6,339 nt of DNA from an uncultured Polymorphobacter sp. (GCA_937871645.1 CALMPZ010000334.1:1-6339); one strand, 5' to 3'. Shown: positions 1 through 5,822, counted from the stretch's first letter. Numbers and translations are program-made. The notes: a model not told the origin generated them from the letters alone.

Positions 1-377
1 ACCTGACCGACGATGCCGACACGATTGCGAACAAGATCAAGCGCGCCAAGACCGACCCCGAGCCGCTGCCCGAAACCGCGGCGGGGCTCGAGGGCCGCCC
101 CGAAGCGCGCAACCTTGTCGGGCTGTATGCGGCGCTCGCCGACTGCAGCGTCGATGCGGTGCTGGCGGATTATGCCGGCAAGGGCTTCGGTGCGTTCAAG
201 CCGGCGCTCGCCGAGCTGATGATCACGGCGTTGGCACCGATCAACGACCGCTTCGTGCATCTGCGCGCCGACCCGGCCTATCTGGGGCAGGTGCTGCGCG
301 ACGGTGCCGAACGCGCCAACGCGATTGCCGAGCCGGTGCTGACGCAAGTGCAGGAAACCGTCGGCTTCCTGCGCTAA
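1..377 (+). CDS. trpS: Tryptophanyl-tRNA synthetase, C-terminal part (5' end outside window)
   Basis: This is the 3' end of a class I aminoacyl-tRNA synthetase that charges tRNA(Trp) with tryptophan in the cytoplasm. The reading frame is open from the left edge: bases 1-2 finish a codon and the first full codon is at 3. It gives 124 visible residues before the TAA at 375-377. The visible part begins with LTDDADTIANKIKRAKTD, followed by a GLEGRPEARNLVGLY segment. Both are typical of the helical C-terminal region of bacterial TrpS, just after the KMSKS loop. The catalytic Rossmann fold with its HIGH-like and KMSKS motifs must lie upstream of the window. The end of the protein (LADPAY-like helix, then a long amphipathic helix ending VGFLR) is of normal form, so the 3' end is intact. 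The identification rests on remembered family sequence, but the match is strong. Confidence 0.93.
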   Translation, partial: LTDDADTIANKIKRAKTDPEPLPETAAGLEGRPEARNLVGLYAALADCSVDAVLADYAGKGFGAFKPALAELMITALAPINDRFVHLRADPAYLGQVLRDGAERANAIAEPVLTQVQETVGFLR

Positions 378-388
378 AGCCGCAACGA

Positions 389-402
389 CGTGCGACGGCA
401 CG
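389..402 (+). terminator. Weak hairpin after trpS, possible terminator
   Basis: CGTGC (389-393) and GCACG (398-402) form a perfect 5-bp stem with a GACG loop, 12 bases after the trpS stop codon. It is followed by GCCACTTGTTTC, which has T's but no clean T-run. This could be a poor intrinsic terminator for trpS. The stem is short for that role, so the call is tentative. Confidence 0.25.
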
Positions 403-497
403 GCCACTTGTTTCAAATTCACGACGAGTTCATATCTGTATTTGCATGATTTGATGTTCCTTGTGGGTTTGGCCTTTTGGCCGTGGAGTAGTGGGCA
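403..497 (+). promoter_or_regulatory. AT-richer leader upstream of the lipoprotein gene
   Basis: The gap between trpS and the lipoprotein gene is clearly richer in A/T than the flanking genes, as expected of a promoter region. A TTGTTT at 408-413 could serve as a -35 element. The best -10 candidates at the right distance (CATATC at 431-436, or TATCTG at 433-438) are poor. GGCC-TTTT-GGCC (471-482) is a small 4-bp stem-loop just before the ribosome binding site GGAG at 485-488, which sits 9 bases from the ATG at 498. That site supports the chosen start. Confidence 0.35.
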
Positions 498-1160
498 ATG
501 CGTTTGAAGATCCTGTTTGCCGCGGCGTCGCTGACCTTGGTGAGCGCCTGCGCGCCAAGCTTCACCGCGCAGGTCGCGCGTTTCCAGATCCTGCCGCCGC
601 CGACCGGCCAGAGCTTCACCATCGAACCGCTTGATCCTGCCAAGGTCGGCAGCATCGAATTCGCCACCTTTGCAGGCTATGTCCGGCGCGGGCTGATCGA
701 CGCCGGCTTTGTCGAAGCGCCCGCGCCGACCAGCGCCACGCTGATCGCCAAGTTCGACTATAACGTCATGCCGGGCCCGACGCAGATCAACAGCACCCCC
801 GGCTGGGGCGGTTGCGGCGGCTGGGGCTGCGGCGGCTGGGGCGCCGGCGCCGGCTGGGGTCGTTATGGCGGCTGGGGCGGCTGGGGTGGCTGGGGTGGCG
901 GCTGGAACGCCCCGCAGGTCTATTCGACCAATACCTGGAACGCCTGGACCGAGATCCATATCGACCGCGCCATCGACAAGACCAGCGTCTTCGAAGGGCG
1001 CGCGCAGACCAACAGCACGCAAAGCGCGGTGACCTTCCTCGTGCCCAATCTGGTGCGCGCACTGTTCACCGACTTCCCCGGTGTTTCGGGCCAGACGACC
1101 ACGGTGACCTTCGATCCGACCAAGCCGCCGGTGCTGGCCACTGCCGCGCCCGCCCAATAG
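498..1160 (+). CDS. DUF4136-type lipoprotein with Gly/Trp-rich insert
   Basis: Predicted 220-residue exported lipoprotein. Residues 1-17 form a signal peptide (MRLK, then a hydrophobic stretch) ending in a lipobox V-S-A-C with the acylated cysteine at C18. The mature protein should therefore be anchored in the outer or inner membrane facing the periplasm. The body resembles the DUF4136 family: an FATFAGYVRRGLIDAGF-like helix, an ATLIAKFDYNV strand, and near the end EGRAQTNSTQSA followed by LVRALFTDFPG, the usual C-terminal signature. Between the strands, residues 102-136 are almost only Gly and Trp, with two cysteines (C106, C111). The start at 498 has a GGAG site at 485-488. The function of DUF4136 proteins is not established. 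The gene could be transcribed alone or continue into the usp gene 45 bp downstream. The domain call is from pattern recognition. Confidence 0.8.
   Translation: MRLKILFAAASLTLVSACAPSFTAQVARFQILPPPTGQSFTIEPLDPAKVGSIEFATFAGYVRRGLIDAGFVEAPAPTSATLIAKFDYNVMPGPTQINSTPGWGGCGGWGCGGWGAGAGWGRYGGWGGWGGWGGGWNAPQVYSTNTWNAWTEIHIDRAIDKTSVFEGRAQTNSTQSAVTFLVPNLVRALFTDFPGVSGQTTTVTFDPTKPPVLATAAPAQ
801..905 (+). repeat. Gly-Trp-rich low-complexity tract with 9-bp tandem units
   Basis: Inside the lipoprotein gene, codons 102-136 are built from GGC/GGT and TGG. The cleanest part is three tandem 9-bp units GGCTGGGGY at 870-878, 879-887 and 888-896, each encoding a Gly-Trp-Gly step. Seven GGGG runs lie on the plus strand (805, 823, 838, 856, 874, 883 and 892 are their first bases). 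Units are multiples of three, so slippage would change length without breaking the frame. Confidence 0.85.
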
Positions 1161-1205
1161 CGCTGCACTTGCCGTCGGGCGCCGGCGCGGCTTAGGCTGC
1201 GGCGG

Positions 1206-1685
1206 ATGAACGCACCCGCCGCCGATTCGGTACGCACCTATCTCGTCGTCGTCGACGCGACGCCCGAAAGCCGTGTCGCATTGCGCTATGCAGCGTTGCG
1301 CGCACGCAGCGTCGGCGGCCGCGTCATCCTGCTCCACGTCATGCCCGCGACCGAGTTCATGCAATGGGGCGGCGTGCAGGCGGCGATCGAGGCCGAGGCC
1401 GCCGAAAACGCGCAGGCGCTGCTCGCCGGTATTGCCGATGAAGTCGTCGCATGGACCGGCAGCCGCCCCGGCGTCATCATCGCCAAGGGCGAGGCGGTCG
1501 CGGCGGTCATGGACACCGTCGCCGCCGACCCGTCGATCCACGCGCTGGTGCTGGGTGCAGCGCCCAAGGGCGCACCTGGCCCGCTGGTCAGCTATTTCGC
1601 CGGCGAACGTGCCGGCACGTTGCCGTGTCTGGTGATGATCGTGCCGGGCGGCGTTTCCGACGACCGGCTGGCGGAACTGACCTGA
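1206..1685 (+). CDS. Universal stress protein (UspA) family, single domain
   Basis: A 159-residue protein with the single-domain Usp fold (alpha/beta, cytoplasmic, often dimeric and nucleotide-binding). The first strand YLVVVDATPES contains the conserved acidic residue D17 that contacts the adenine in ATP-binding members. The second strand is GRVILLHVMP (38-47), and a strand near 113-118 leads into the nucleotide loop. That loop is not canonical: instead of G-x2-G-x9-G-S/T it reads G117-AAPK-G122-APGPLVS129, then AGTLPCLVMIVPG as the last strand. ATP binding is therefore uncertain. The start at 1206 has only a weak TAGG (1193-1196) ahead of it; no better in-frame start is visible. It lies 45 bp after the lipoprotein gene on the same strand and converges on the TIR gene. 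The role in stress tolerance is a family-level inference. Confidence 0.85.
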   Translation: MNAPAADSVRTYLVVVDATPESRVALRYAALRARSVGGRVILLHVMPATEFMQWGGVQAAIEAEAAENAQALLAGIADEVVAWTGSRPGVIIAKGEAVAAVMDTVAADPSIHALVLGAAPKGAPGPLVSYFAGERAGTLPCLVMIVPGGVSDDRLAELT

Positions 1686-1713
1686 AGCCAGCCCCGGCGC
1701 GGCTCAGGGCTTC
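1684..1713. terminator. Hairpin between convergent usp and TIR genes, possible bidirectional terminator
   Basis: GAAGCC (1684-1689) pairs with GGCTTC (1708-1713), and inside it AGCC (1690-1693) pairs with GGCT (1701-1704). This gives a 10-bp stem interrupted by a 3-base bulge (1705-1707), with a 7-base loop. The structure covers the stop codons of both converging genes, whose coding ends are only 18 bp apart. No T-run follows on either strand, so if it stops transcription it does so without the classic tail. The pairing is seen directly; the function is inferred. Confidence 0.4.
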
Positions 1714-3332
1714 GCCCCGGCACTTTCAGCAAGCGCGATCCCGGCGCGCAGGCGTTCGCGCTGGGCTGGCTCGCGAAATACCAGTGCAAACATTTCGGCG
1801 GCCCCGATGCTATGGACGCGCTTCACCACGGCATGCGCTTCGGCAGGCTTGCCATCCAGCGCCAGACTGGCGGCGAGCGCGGCAAGCGCGATGCCGTAGT
1901 TGGGGCGCTGCGCCACCGCCTCGGTCAAGGTCGTGATGGCCTCGCTGTAGCGTTCGAGCGCGAACAGGCACAGGCCGATGCCCGCCAGATTGAACGGCCG
2001 ATGCGGCGTGCGCGGGTTGAGCCGCAGCGACGCCTGCAAGCGGTCGAGCCCGCGCGCCGCGCGCCCGGTCGCCAGATCGATCCAGCCGCCCCAGTAAAGC
2101 GAGTTCGCCGAGCCGTCGTTGGCGGCAATGGCCTGATCGATCAGCCGGTTGGCAGCCTCGAGATCGCCGGCCACTTGCAACTGGATCGCAGCCGCCAGGC
2201 ACAGCACTTGCGGGTCCTGCCCATCGAGCCGCAGTGCACGTTCATAGGCAGCGAGCGCGGCGGCGCGGCTGGCAACAGGGTTGCTGCTGCTCATCGAGGA
2301 GTAGGCGACGCCGTGGCAGAACCCCGCTGTCGCCACCGCCCAGGCATTATCGGGGTCGATCGCCACGGCGCGCTCGGCGTCGGCAATCGCGGCGGCCTGT
2401 ACCGCGCGGTCGGCGTCGAAAATCGCGGCGTTGGCGCGCCAGACGAGCTCGATGGCATCGGCAGCGCCCGCCCGGCGCGCAGTGGCACGGCGCATTTCGG
2501 CAGTTTCGATTGTCGAATCGATATGGCTGGCGACGCTGGCGGCGATGCGGTCCTGCAACGCGAACACATCATCGAGGCCGTCATCGAAATGCTCCGCCCA
2601 GATCTGTTCGCCGGCGACCGCATCGACCAGCCGTGCCGAAATCCGCACGCGACTGCCGGCGCGGCGCACGCTGCCTTCAAGCAGGTAGCGCACGCCGAGT
2701 TCGCGCGCGATCTGCTGCGCGGTCTTGTGCGTGTCGCGGTAGGTCAGGCTCGACTGGCCGGCGATGACGAACAAGCTCTGGAAGCGTGACAGCACCGTGC
2801 TGATTTCCTCGACCATGCCGTCCGCCAAAAAATCATGCTCGGCGGCGCCGCCAAGATCGGCAAACGGCAGCACTGCGATCGACGGCTTGCGCGGCAGCGG
2901 CAGCGCCGGAATCACCGCCGCCGCGTCGCCGGCTGCGGCCTTGCCGCGCACCAGTTCATCGATGCTGGCGAGCACCTTGCGCCAGTCGGCGCCGGTCAGT
3001 TCGCCGCGCCAGTCGCGCAGGTCGGCACACTGGATCTGGTTGAACGGCAGCGGCGGCACGACGCCGTCGAGGCTGATCTGGACCAGCGTGCCCAGCTCGC
3101 GCGCCACTTCGGCCTCGGCACGCACCCATTGCGATTTGACCGCATCGGCGGTCCAAAGCACCACCACTGCAGCGGCGGCGCGCAGATGTTCCTCGATGAC
3201 TTCGGCATAGCTACGGTGCGGCGGCAGCGCATCATCGCGCCAGACCGTCAGCCCGCGCGCCGCCAGCGCCTGCGCGATGGCTGCGGCCTGCGCTTCCGAC
3301 GACCGCGCATATGAAATGAAGAGCTCTGCCAT
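1704..3332 (-). CDS. TIR domain - TolB/FlgO-like domain - TPR protein
   Basis: A 542-residue protein with no signal peptide and no evident membrane segment, so probably cytoplasmic. Residues 1-130 form a TIR domain: first strand MAELFISYAR, helix, strand GLTVWRDD (27-34), BB-loop region 33-42, strand AVVVLW (55-60), then SQWVRAEAEVA, in which E73 sits where catalytic glutamate lies in NADase TIRs (W-x3-E pattern), and a PFNQIQCADLRDW segment (96-108) common in bacterial TIR_2 proteins. Residues 149-251 match the TolB/FlgO-like domain seen in CadC-like and adenylate-cyclase-like regulators: PSIAVLPFADL, LADGMVEEI, QIARELGVRYLLEGSVRR, then VDAVAGEQIWAEHFD. Residues 292-510 hold about five TPR-like repeats (ends near 329, 373, 408, 442, 479). 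The start at 3332 is chosen because the TIR fold begins there; the frame stays open to 3869, but that part is antisense to nfuA. The Shine-Dalgarno is weak (TTAGG). NAD cleavage, signalling or defence are possible roles; none is shown. Confidence 0.85.
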   Translation of the reverse strand: MAELFISYARSSEAQAAAIAQALAARGLTVWRDDALPPHRSYAEVIEEHLRAAAAVVVLWTADAVKSQWVRAEAEVARELGTLVQISLDGVVPPLPFNQIQCADLRDWRGELTGADWRKVLASIDELVRGKAAAGDAAAVIPALPLPRKPSIAVLPFADLGGAAEHDFLADGMVEEISTVLSRFQSLFVIAGQSSLTYRDTHKTAQQIARELGVRYLLEGSVRRAGSRVRISARLVDAVAGEQIWAEHFDDGLDDVFALQDRIAASVASHIDSTIETAEMRRATARRAGAADAIELVWRANAAIFDADRAVQAAAIADAERAVAIDPDNAWAVATAGFCHGVAYSSMSSSNPVASRAAALAAYERALRLDGQDPQVLCLAAAIQLQVAGDLEAANRLIDQAIAANDGSANSLYWGGWIDLATGRAARGLDRLQASLRLNPRTPHRPFNLAGIGLCLFALERYSEAITTLTEAVAQRPNYGIALAALAASLALDGKPAEAHAVVKRVHSIGAAEMFALVFREPAQRERLRAGIALAESAGAKP

Positions 3333-3482
3333 CGCACGCCTAACTGACCCGGCGCCAACATAACCGCTCGCGGGTTGCTTTCGCCACCGAAATAGCGGGG
3401 ACCATCCCGACCAGTACCGGCGGCGAATGCTTGATATTGCGACGCCGACGCGCCACATGGACGCCAGAACGGAGTCCCCCCA
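3333..3482. promoter_or_regulatory. nfuA: Divergent intergenic region between the TIR gene and nfuA
   Basis: This 150-bp gap must hold the promoters for both divergent genes. Toward nfuA, TTGATA at 3431-3436 is a good -35 match, with only a poor -10 (CACATG, 3454-3459) at 17-bp spacing. Toward the TIR gene, the minus strand reads TATGTT at 3363-3358 as a -10, with TGGCGA at 3386-3381 as a weak -35 at 17-bp spacing. The nfuA ribosome binding site GGAG (3471-3474) stands 8 bases before its ATG. An imperfect inverted repeat, AACCGC and GCGGGTT with one bulged G, lies around 3362-3376 beside the TIR-side -10. I recognise no known operator here, and the promoter calls are weak. Confidence 0.35.
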
Positions 3483-4043
3483 ATGTACATCGAAACCGAA
3501 CGCACGCCCAATCCGGCAACGCTGAAGTTCCTCGCCGGCCGCAGCATTATGCCCGAAGGCAGCGCCGAGTTCGCCACCGCCGAGGCCGCCGACGAAGGCT
3601 CGCCGCTCGCTGCCGCGCTGTTTGCGCTCGGCGATGTGACGCGCGTGCTGTTCGGCACCGACTTCGTCGCGGTCACCAAGGCCGAAGCCAGCGCCGACTG
3701 GAGCTATCTCAAACCGCAGGTGCTCGGCGTGCTCGTCGACCATTTCAGCAGCAACGCGCCGCTGTTCACCGCACAGGCGCCGGCGGCGGCGGCGATCAAT
3801 GACGACCCCGAAGACGCCGAAATCGTCGCGCAGATCATCGAGCTGATCGACACGCGCGTGCGGCCGCAAGTCGCCAATGACGGCGGCGACATCATCTACC
3901 GCGGCTTCGACAAGGGCGTCGTATCGTTGCAGATGCAGGGCGCCTGCTCGGGCTGCCCGTCATCGACGGCAACGCTCAAGAACGGCATCGAATCGCTGCT
4001 CAAATATTATGTGCCCGAAGTGACCGAGGTTCGCGCGGTCTGA
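3483..4043 (+). CDS. nfuA: NfuA/NifU-family Fe-S cluster scaffold or carrier protein
   Basis: A 186-residue protein with the two-domain Nfu layout. The N-terminal Nfu domain begins with ERTPNPATLKF (6-16) and runs to about residue 90, including VTRVLFGTDFVAVTK. After an Ala/Pro linker (about 97-108), the NifU-like C-terminal domain runs from 110 to the end: IIELIDTRVRPQVANDGGDI, then the cluster-binding motif G-A-C155-S-G-C158-P. The two cysteines bind a [4Fe-4S] cluster between two subunits, which is passed to target enzymes in the cytoplasm. Both cysteines are present and the length is normal for the alphaproteobacterial type. The N-terminal domain here is the mitochondrial NFU1/alphaproteobacterial form rather than the degenerate A-type domain of E. 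coli NfuA. Start at 3483 is supported by GGAG at 3471-3474. It is the first gene of the likely operon, 24 bp before the rutE-like gene. Confidence 0.92.
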   Translation: MYIETERTPNPATLKFLAGRSIMPEGSAEFATAEAADEGSPLAAALFALGDVTRVLFGTDFVAVTKAEASADWSYLKPQVLGVLVDHFSSNAPLFTAQAPAAAAINDDPEDAEIVAQIIELIDTRVRPQVANDGGDIIYRGFDKGVVSLQMQGACSGCPSSTATLKNGIESLLKYYVPEVTEVRAV

Positions 4044-4057
4044 TCCCCTAGCATTAC

Positions 4058-4062
4058 AGGAG
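4058..4062 (+). promoter_or_regulatory. Strong ribosome binding site for the rutE-like gene
   Basis: AGGAG lies 5 bases before the ATG at 4068, in the 24-bp gap after nfuA. It is the clearest Shine-Dalgarno in the window and fixes the start of the nitroreductase-family gene. Confidence 0.8.
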
Positions 4063-4067
4063 TTACC

Positions 4068-4661
4068 ATGTCCGGTTCCCCGCTCGGCGATGCCGCGCTC
4101 GATCAGCTGTTTCGCGAAGCCCGCACCTATAACAGCTGGTCCGATGCGCCGGTCACCGATGCCGACCTGCGGGCGCTGTATGACCTGGTCAAGATGGGGC
4201 CGACGTCGGCGAACGCCTCGCCGGCGCGCTTCGTCTTCGTCAAGTCGGCCGAGGGGCGCGAAAAGCTGGCGGGCTTTGTCGGGCCGAACAACAAGGACAA
4301 GGTGCTGACCGCGCCGGTCACCGTCATCATCGGCATGGAAATGAACTTCCACGAACGCCTGCCCGAACTATTCCCACACGCCGATGCGCGCAGCTGGTTC
4401 GCGCACAATGACGAGCTGCGCCGCGAAACGGCGTTCCGCAACAGCGCGCTGCAGGGCGCCTATCTGATCCTCGCGGCGCGCGCGCTGGGCTTCGACACCG
4501 GCCCGATGTCGGGGTTCGCCAAGCCGCTGGTCGATGCGGCGTTCTTCGCCGGCACGACGATCGAAACCAACTTCATCTGCACGCTCGGCAAGGGAACTAC
4601 CGAAAAGCTGTTCGACCGCTCGCCGCGCCTGAGCTTCGACGACGCAGCGCAGATTGTCTGA
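4068..4661 (+). CDS. rutE: Malonic semialdehyde reductase RutE / HadB-type nitroreductase family
   Basis: A 197-residue FMN-dependent oxidoreductase of the nitroreductase fold, RutE/HadB subgroup. E. coli RutE (also near 196 residues) reduces malonic semialdehyde to 3-hydroxypropionate during pyrimidine breakdown. Seen here: the N-terminal FMN-phosphate contact region REARTYNSW (16-24), the [14 protein letters not shown] block (42-55), [18 protein letters not shown] with a PHADARSWF segment (103-111), and the C-terminal [12 protein letters not shown] (139-150), a signature of this subgroup. All are intact. No other rut gene is visible, so pyrimidine catabolism is not supported by context. The enzyme may instead act as a general aldehyde or quinone/nitro reductase. 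It sits between nfuA (24 bp before) and tsaB (18 bp after) and is likely co-transcribed. The family is certain; the substrate is not. Confidence 0.87.
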   Translation: MSGSPLGDAALDQLFREARTYNSWSDAPVTDADLRALYDLVKMGPTSANASPARFVFVKSAEGREKLAGFVGPNNKDKVLTAPVTVIIGMEMNFHERLPELFPHADARSWFAHNDELRRETAFRNSALQGAYLILAARALGFDTGPMSGFAKPLVDAAFFAGTTIETNFICTLGKGTTEKLFDRSPRLSFDDAAQIV

Positions 4662-4679
4662 TACGGGCCGGCCGCGCTG

Positions 4680-5306
4680 ATGCTGCTTTGCCTGGATACA
4701 GCATTGGCAGGCCTTTCGGTGGCGCTGTGTGACGGCGAGCGGATTGTCGCCGAGCACCATGTGCTGATCGGCCGCGGCCATGCCGAATCGGTGATTCCCG
4801 TCGTCGCCGATGTCATGGCGCGTACCGGGGCTACCGCGCCTGACGCGATTGTCGTCGATATCGGCCCCGGCAGCTTCACCGGCCTGCGCATCGGTATCGC
4901 GGCGGCGCGCGCGCTCGGGCTCGCCTGGGGCGTACCAGTCCACGGCATGCGCGCCACCGACCTCGTCGCGGCAGCAGCGTTCGCCGGCGCCCCCGACTGC
5001 AACCGCCTGGCCGTGGTGCTCGATGCCGGTCGCGGCCAGCTTTATGTGCAGCACTTCGAGCGCGGCCAACCCGCTGCCGACGGCGCCATCGTAGCGCTGA
5101 GCCCCGCCGACGCGACGCGCGCCTGCGCGGGCATCGCCGTCGCCGGTCCGGGTGCGTCCATGCTTGGCCAAGCGCGGATCGTATCGGAAAGCTGGCCGCG
5201 TGCCGCCGATGCGCGGCTACTGACACCCGCAGCACGCGCGCTGGCACCGGCGCCGCTCTACATTCGCGCGCCCGATGCCGTGGCGCCTGCGATGCCACTG
5301 CCATGA
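4680..5306 (+). CDS. tsaB: TsaB, tRNA threonylcarbamoyladenosine (t6A37) biosynthesis protein
   Basis: A 208-residue member of the ASKHA-fold TsaB/YeaZ family. With TsaD and TsaE it transfers the threonylcarbamoyl group to A37 of tRNAs that read ANN codons; TsaB is the scaffold that dimerises with TsaD and has no catalysis of its own. Seen: the N-terminal strand LLCLDTALAGLSVAL (2-16), GRGHAESVIPVV (31-42), and the family hallmark GPGSFTGLRIG (62-72) followed by a helix IAAARALGLAWGVP. The central Asp-Ala-Gly-Arg-Gly-Gln-Leu-Tyr stretch and the C-terminal PLYIRAPDA ending are also typical. It is somewhat shorter than E. coli TsaB (231). No Shine-Dalgarno is visible; the 18-bp gap from the rutE-like stop contains GGCCGGCC, so translation may depend on coupling. 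Its stop overlaps the start of rimI by ATGA, a widespread pairing. Confidence 0.94.
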   Translation: MLLCLDTALAGLSVALCDGERIVAEHHVLIGRGHAESVIPVVADVMARTGATAPDAIVVDIGPGSFTGLRIGIAAARALGLAWGVPVHGMRATDLVAAAAFAGAPDCNRLAVVLDAGRGQLYVQHFERGQPAADGAIVALSPADATRACAGIAVAGPGASMLGQARIVSESWPRAADARLLTPAARALAPAPLYIRAPDAVAPAMPLP

Positions 5307-5773
5307 ACCTCGACGTGCGCCTCGCGACCGGGGCTGATGTGGACGCCATCATGGCAGTCATGCGCAACGCCTTCGACCCGCGTTTCGGCGAGGCGTGGTC
5401 GGTCAGCCAGCTCACCGGCTCGATGTCGATCCCCGGCACCTGGGCGATGGTCGCGCAAGGCCCCGGCGGCGCGGTCACCGGCTTTACGCTGACCCGGCTG
5501 ATTCTTGATCAGGCAGAGCTGCTGCTTGTCGCCGTCGCCAATGACTGCCGCGGCAATGGTTGTGGCCGCGCACTGCTTGGCGCTGCTGCCGATCAGGCGC
5601 GCACACGCGGCGCCGGCGAAATGTTTCTTGAAGTGCGCGACGGCAATGACGCAGCGCTGGCGCTTTACCGCAAGTGCGGCTTTACCGAAATTGGCCGCCG
5701 CAAAGACTATTATTCAGGCGCAACGACCGAGCGCTTCGACGCCATTACCATGCGCTGCCTGTTCAGCGTTTGA
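5303..5773 (+). CDS. rimI: RimI, ribosomal protein bS18-alanine N-acetyltransferase (GNAT)
   Basis: A 156-residue GNAT-fold acetyltransferase. RimI moves an acetyl group from acetyl-CoA to the N-terminal alanine of ribosomal protein S18. The fold is seen in order: N-terminal strand and helix (DVRLATGADVDAIMAVMRNAF), the strand AELLLVAV (71-78), the acetyl-CoA pyrophosphate loop R83-G-N-G86-C-G88, the strand MFLEVRDGN with E110 and N115, then ALALYRKCGF with Y122, and KDYY (134-137). E110 and Y122 stand where the catalytic glutamate and tyrosine of RimI are expected. The start overlaps the tsaB stop by ATGA, and the tsaB-rimI pair is a common arrangement, which favours RimI over a generic GNAT. 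It ends the compact gene run; a 124-bp AT-rich gap follows. Confidence 0.88.
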   Translation: MNLDVRLATGADVDAIMAVMRNAFDPRFGEAWSVSQLTGSMSIPGTWAMVAQGPGGAVTGFTLTRLILDQAELLLVAVANDCRGNGCGRALLGAAADQARTRGAGEMFLEVRDGNDAALALYRKCGFTEIGRRKDYYSGATTERFDAITMRCLFSV

Positions 5774-5792
5774 ATTGCAGTCGCAACAACAC

Positions 5793-5805
5793 TAACTTCA
5801 AGTTA
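5793..5805. promoter_or_regulatory. Perfect 13-bp palindrome upstream of mucR, candidate operator
   Basis: TAACTTCAAGTTA has 6-bp arms around one central base. The wider sequence reads CTAA-N7-TTAA (5792-5806), seven of eight bases of the alphaproteobacterial CtrA site TTAA-N7-TTAA. It lies upstream of the likely mucR promoter in an AT-rich gap. The symmetry is directly visible; the binding protein (CtrA, MucR itself or another) is unknown. Confidence 0.45.
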
Positions 5806-5822
5806 ACGAACACGGACTCTTC

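Noticed and set aside
1179..1188. GCGCCGGCGC palindrome between the lipoprotein and usp genes as a terminator
   Set aside because: It is self-complementary with no loop and no T-run after it; such GC palindromes are frequent in this base composition.
1161..1205. General stress (EcfG-type GGAAC-N16/17-CGTT) promoter ahead of usp
   Set aside because: No GGAAC or CGTT element is present in this gap, so the stress-sigma idea has no support here.
1812..2789. Long plus-strand open frame (325 codons) inside the TIR gene
   Set aside because: It is antisense to a gene with clear TolB/FlgO and TPR patterns. Its translation is Arg/Gly/Ala-rich with no domain, as expected of a GC-rich shadow frame.
3333..3869. 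Extending the TIR gene upstream to the first possible start at 3869
   Set aside because: The extra 179 residues are antisense to nfuA, are Arg/Gly-rich shadow sequence, and do not fit any domain. The TIR fold begins exactly at MAELFISYAR (3332).
4368..5171. Minus-strand open frame (267 codons) across the rutE-like gene and tsaB
   Set aside because: It is antisense to two well-recognised genes and crosses their boundary; the composition is that of a shadow frame.
5775..5786. TTGC-AGTC-GCAA stem-loop after rimI as a terminator
   Set aside because: The stem is only 4 bp, AT/GC mixed, and no T-run follows.
5815..5819. GACTC as a meaningful CcrM (GANTC) methylation site in the mucR promoter
   Set aside because: About ten GANTC sites are scattered through the window, most inside genes, so one in this gap is not notable by itself.
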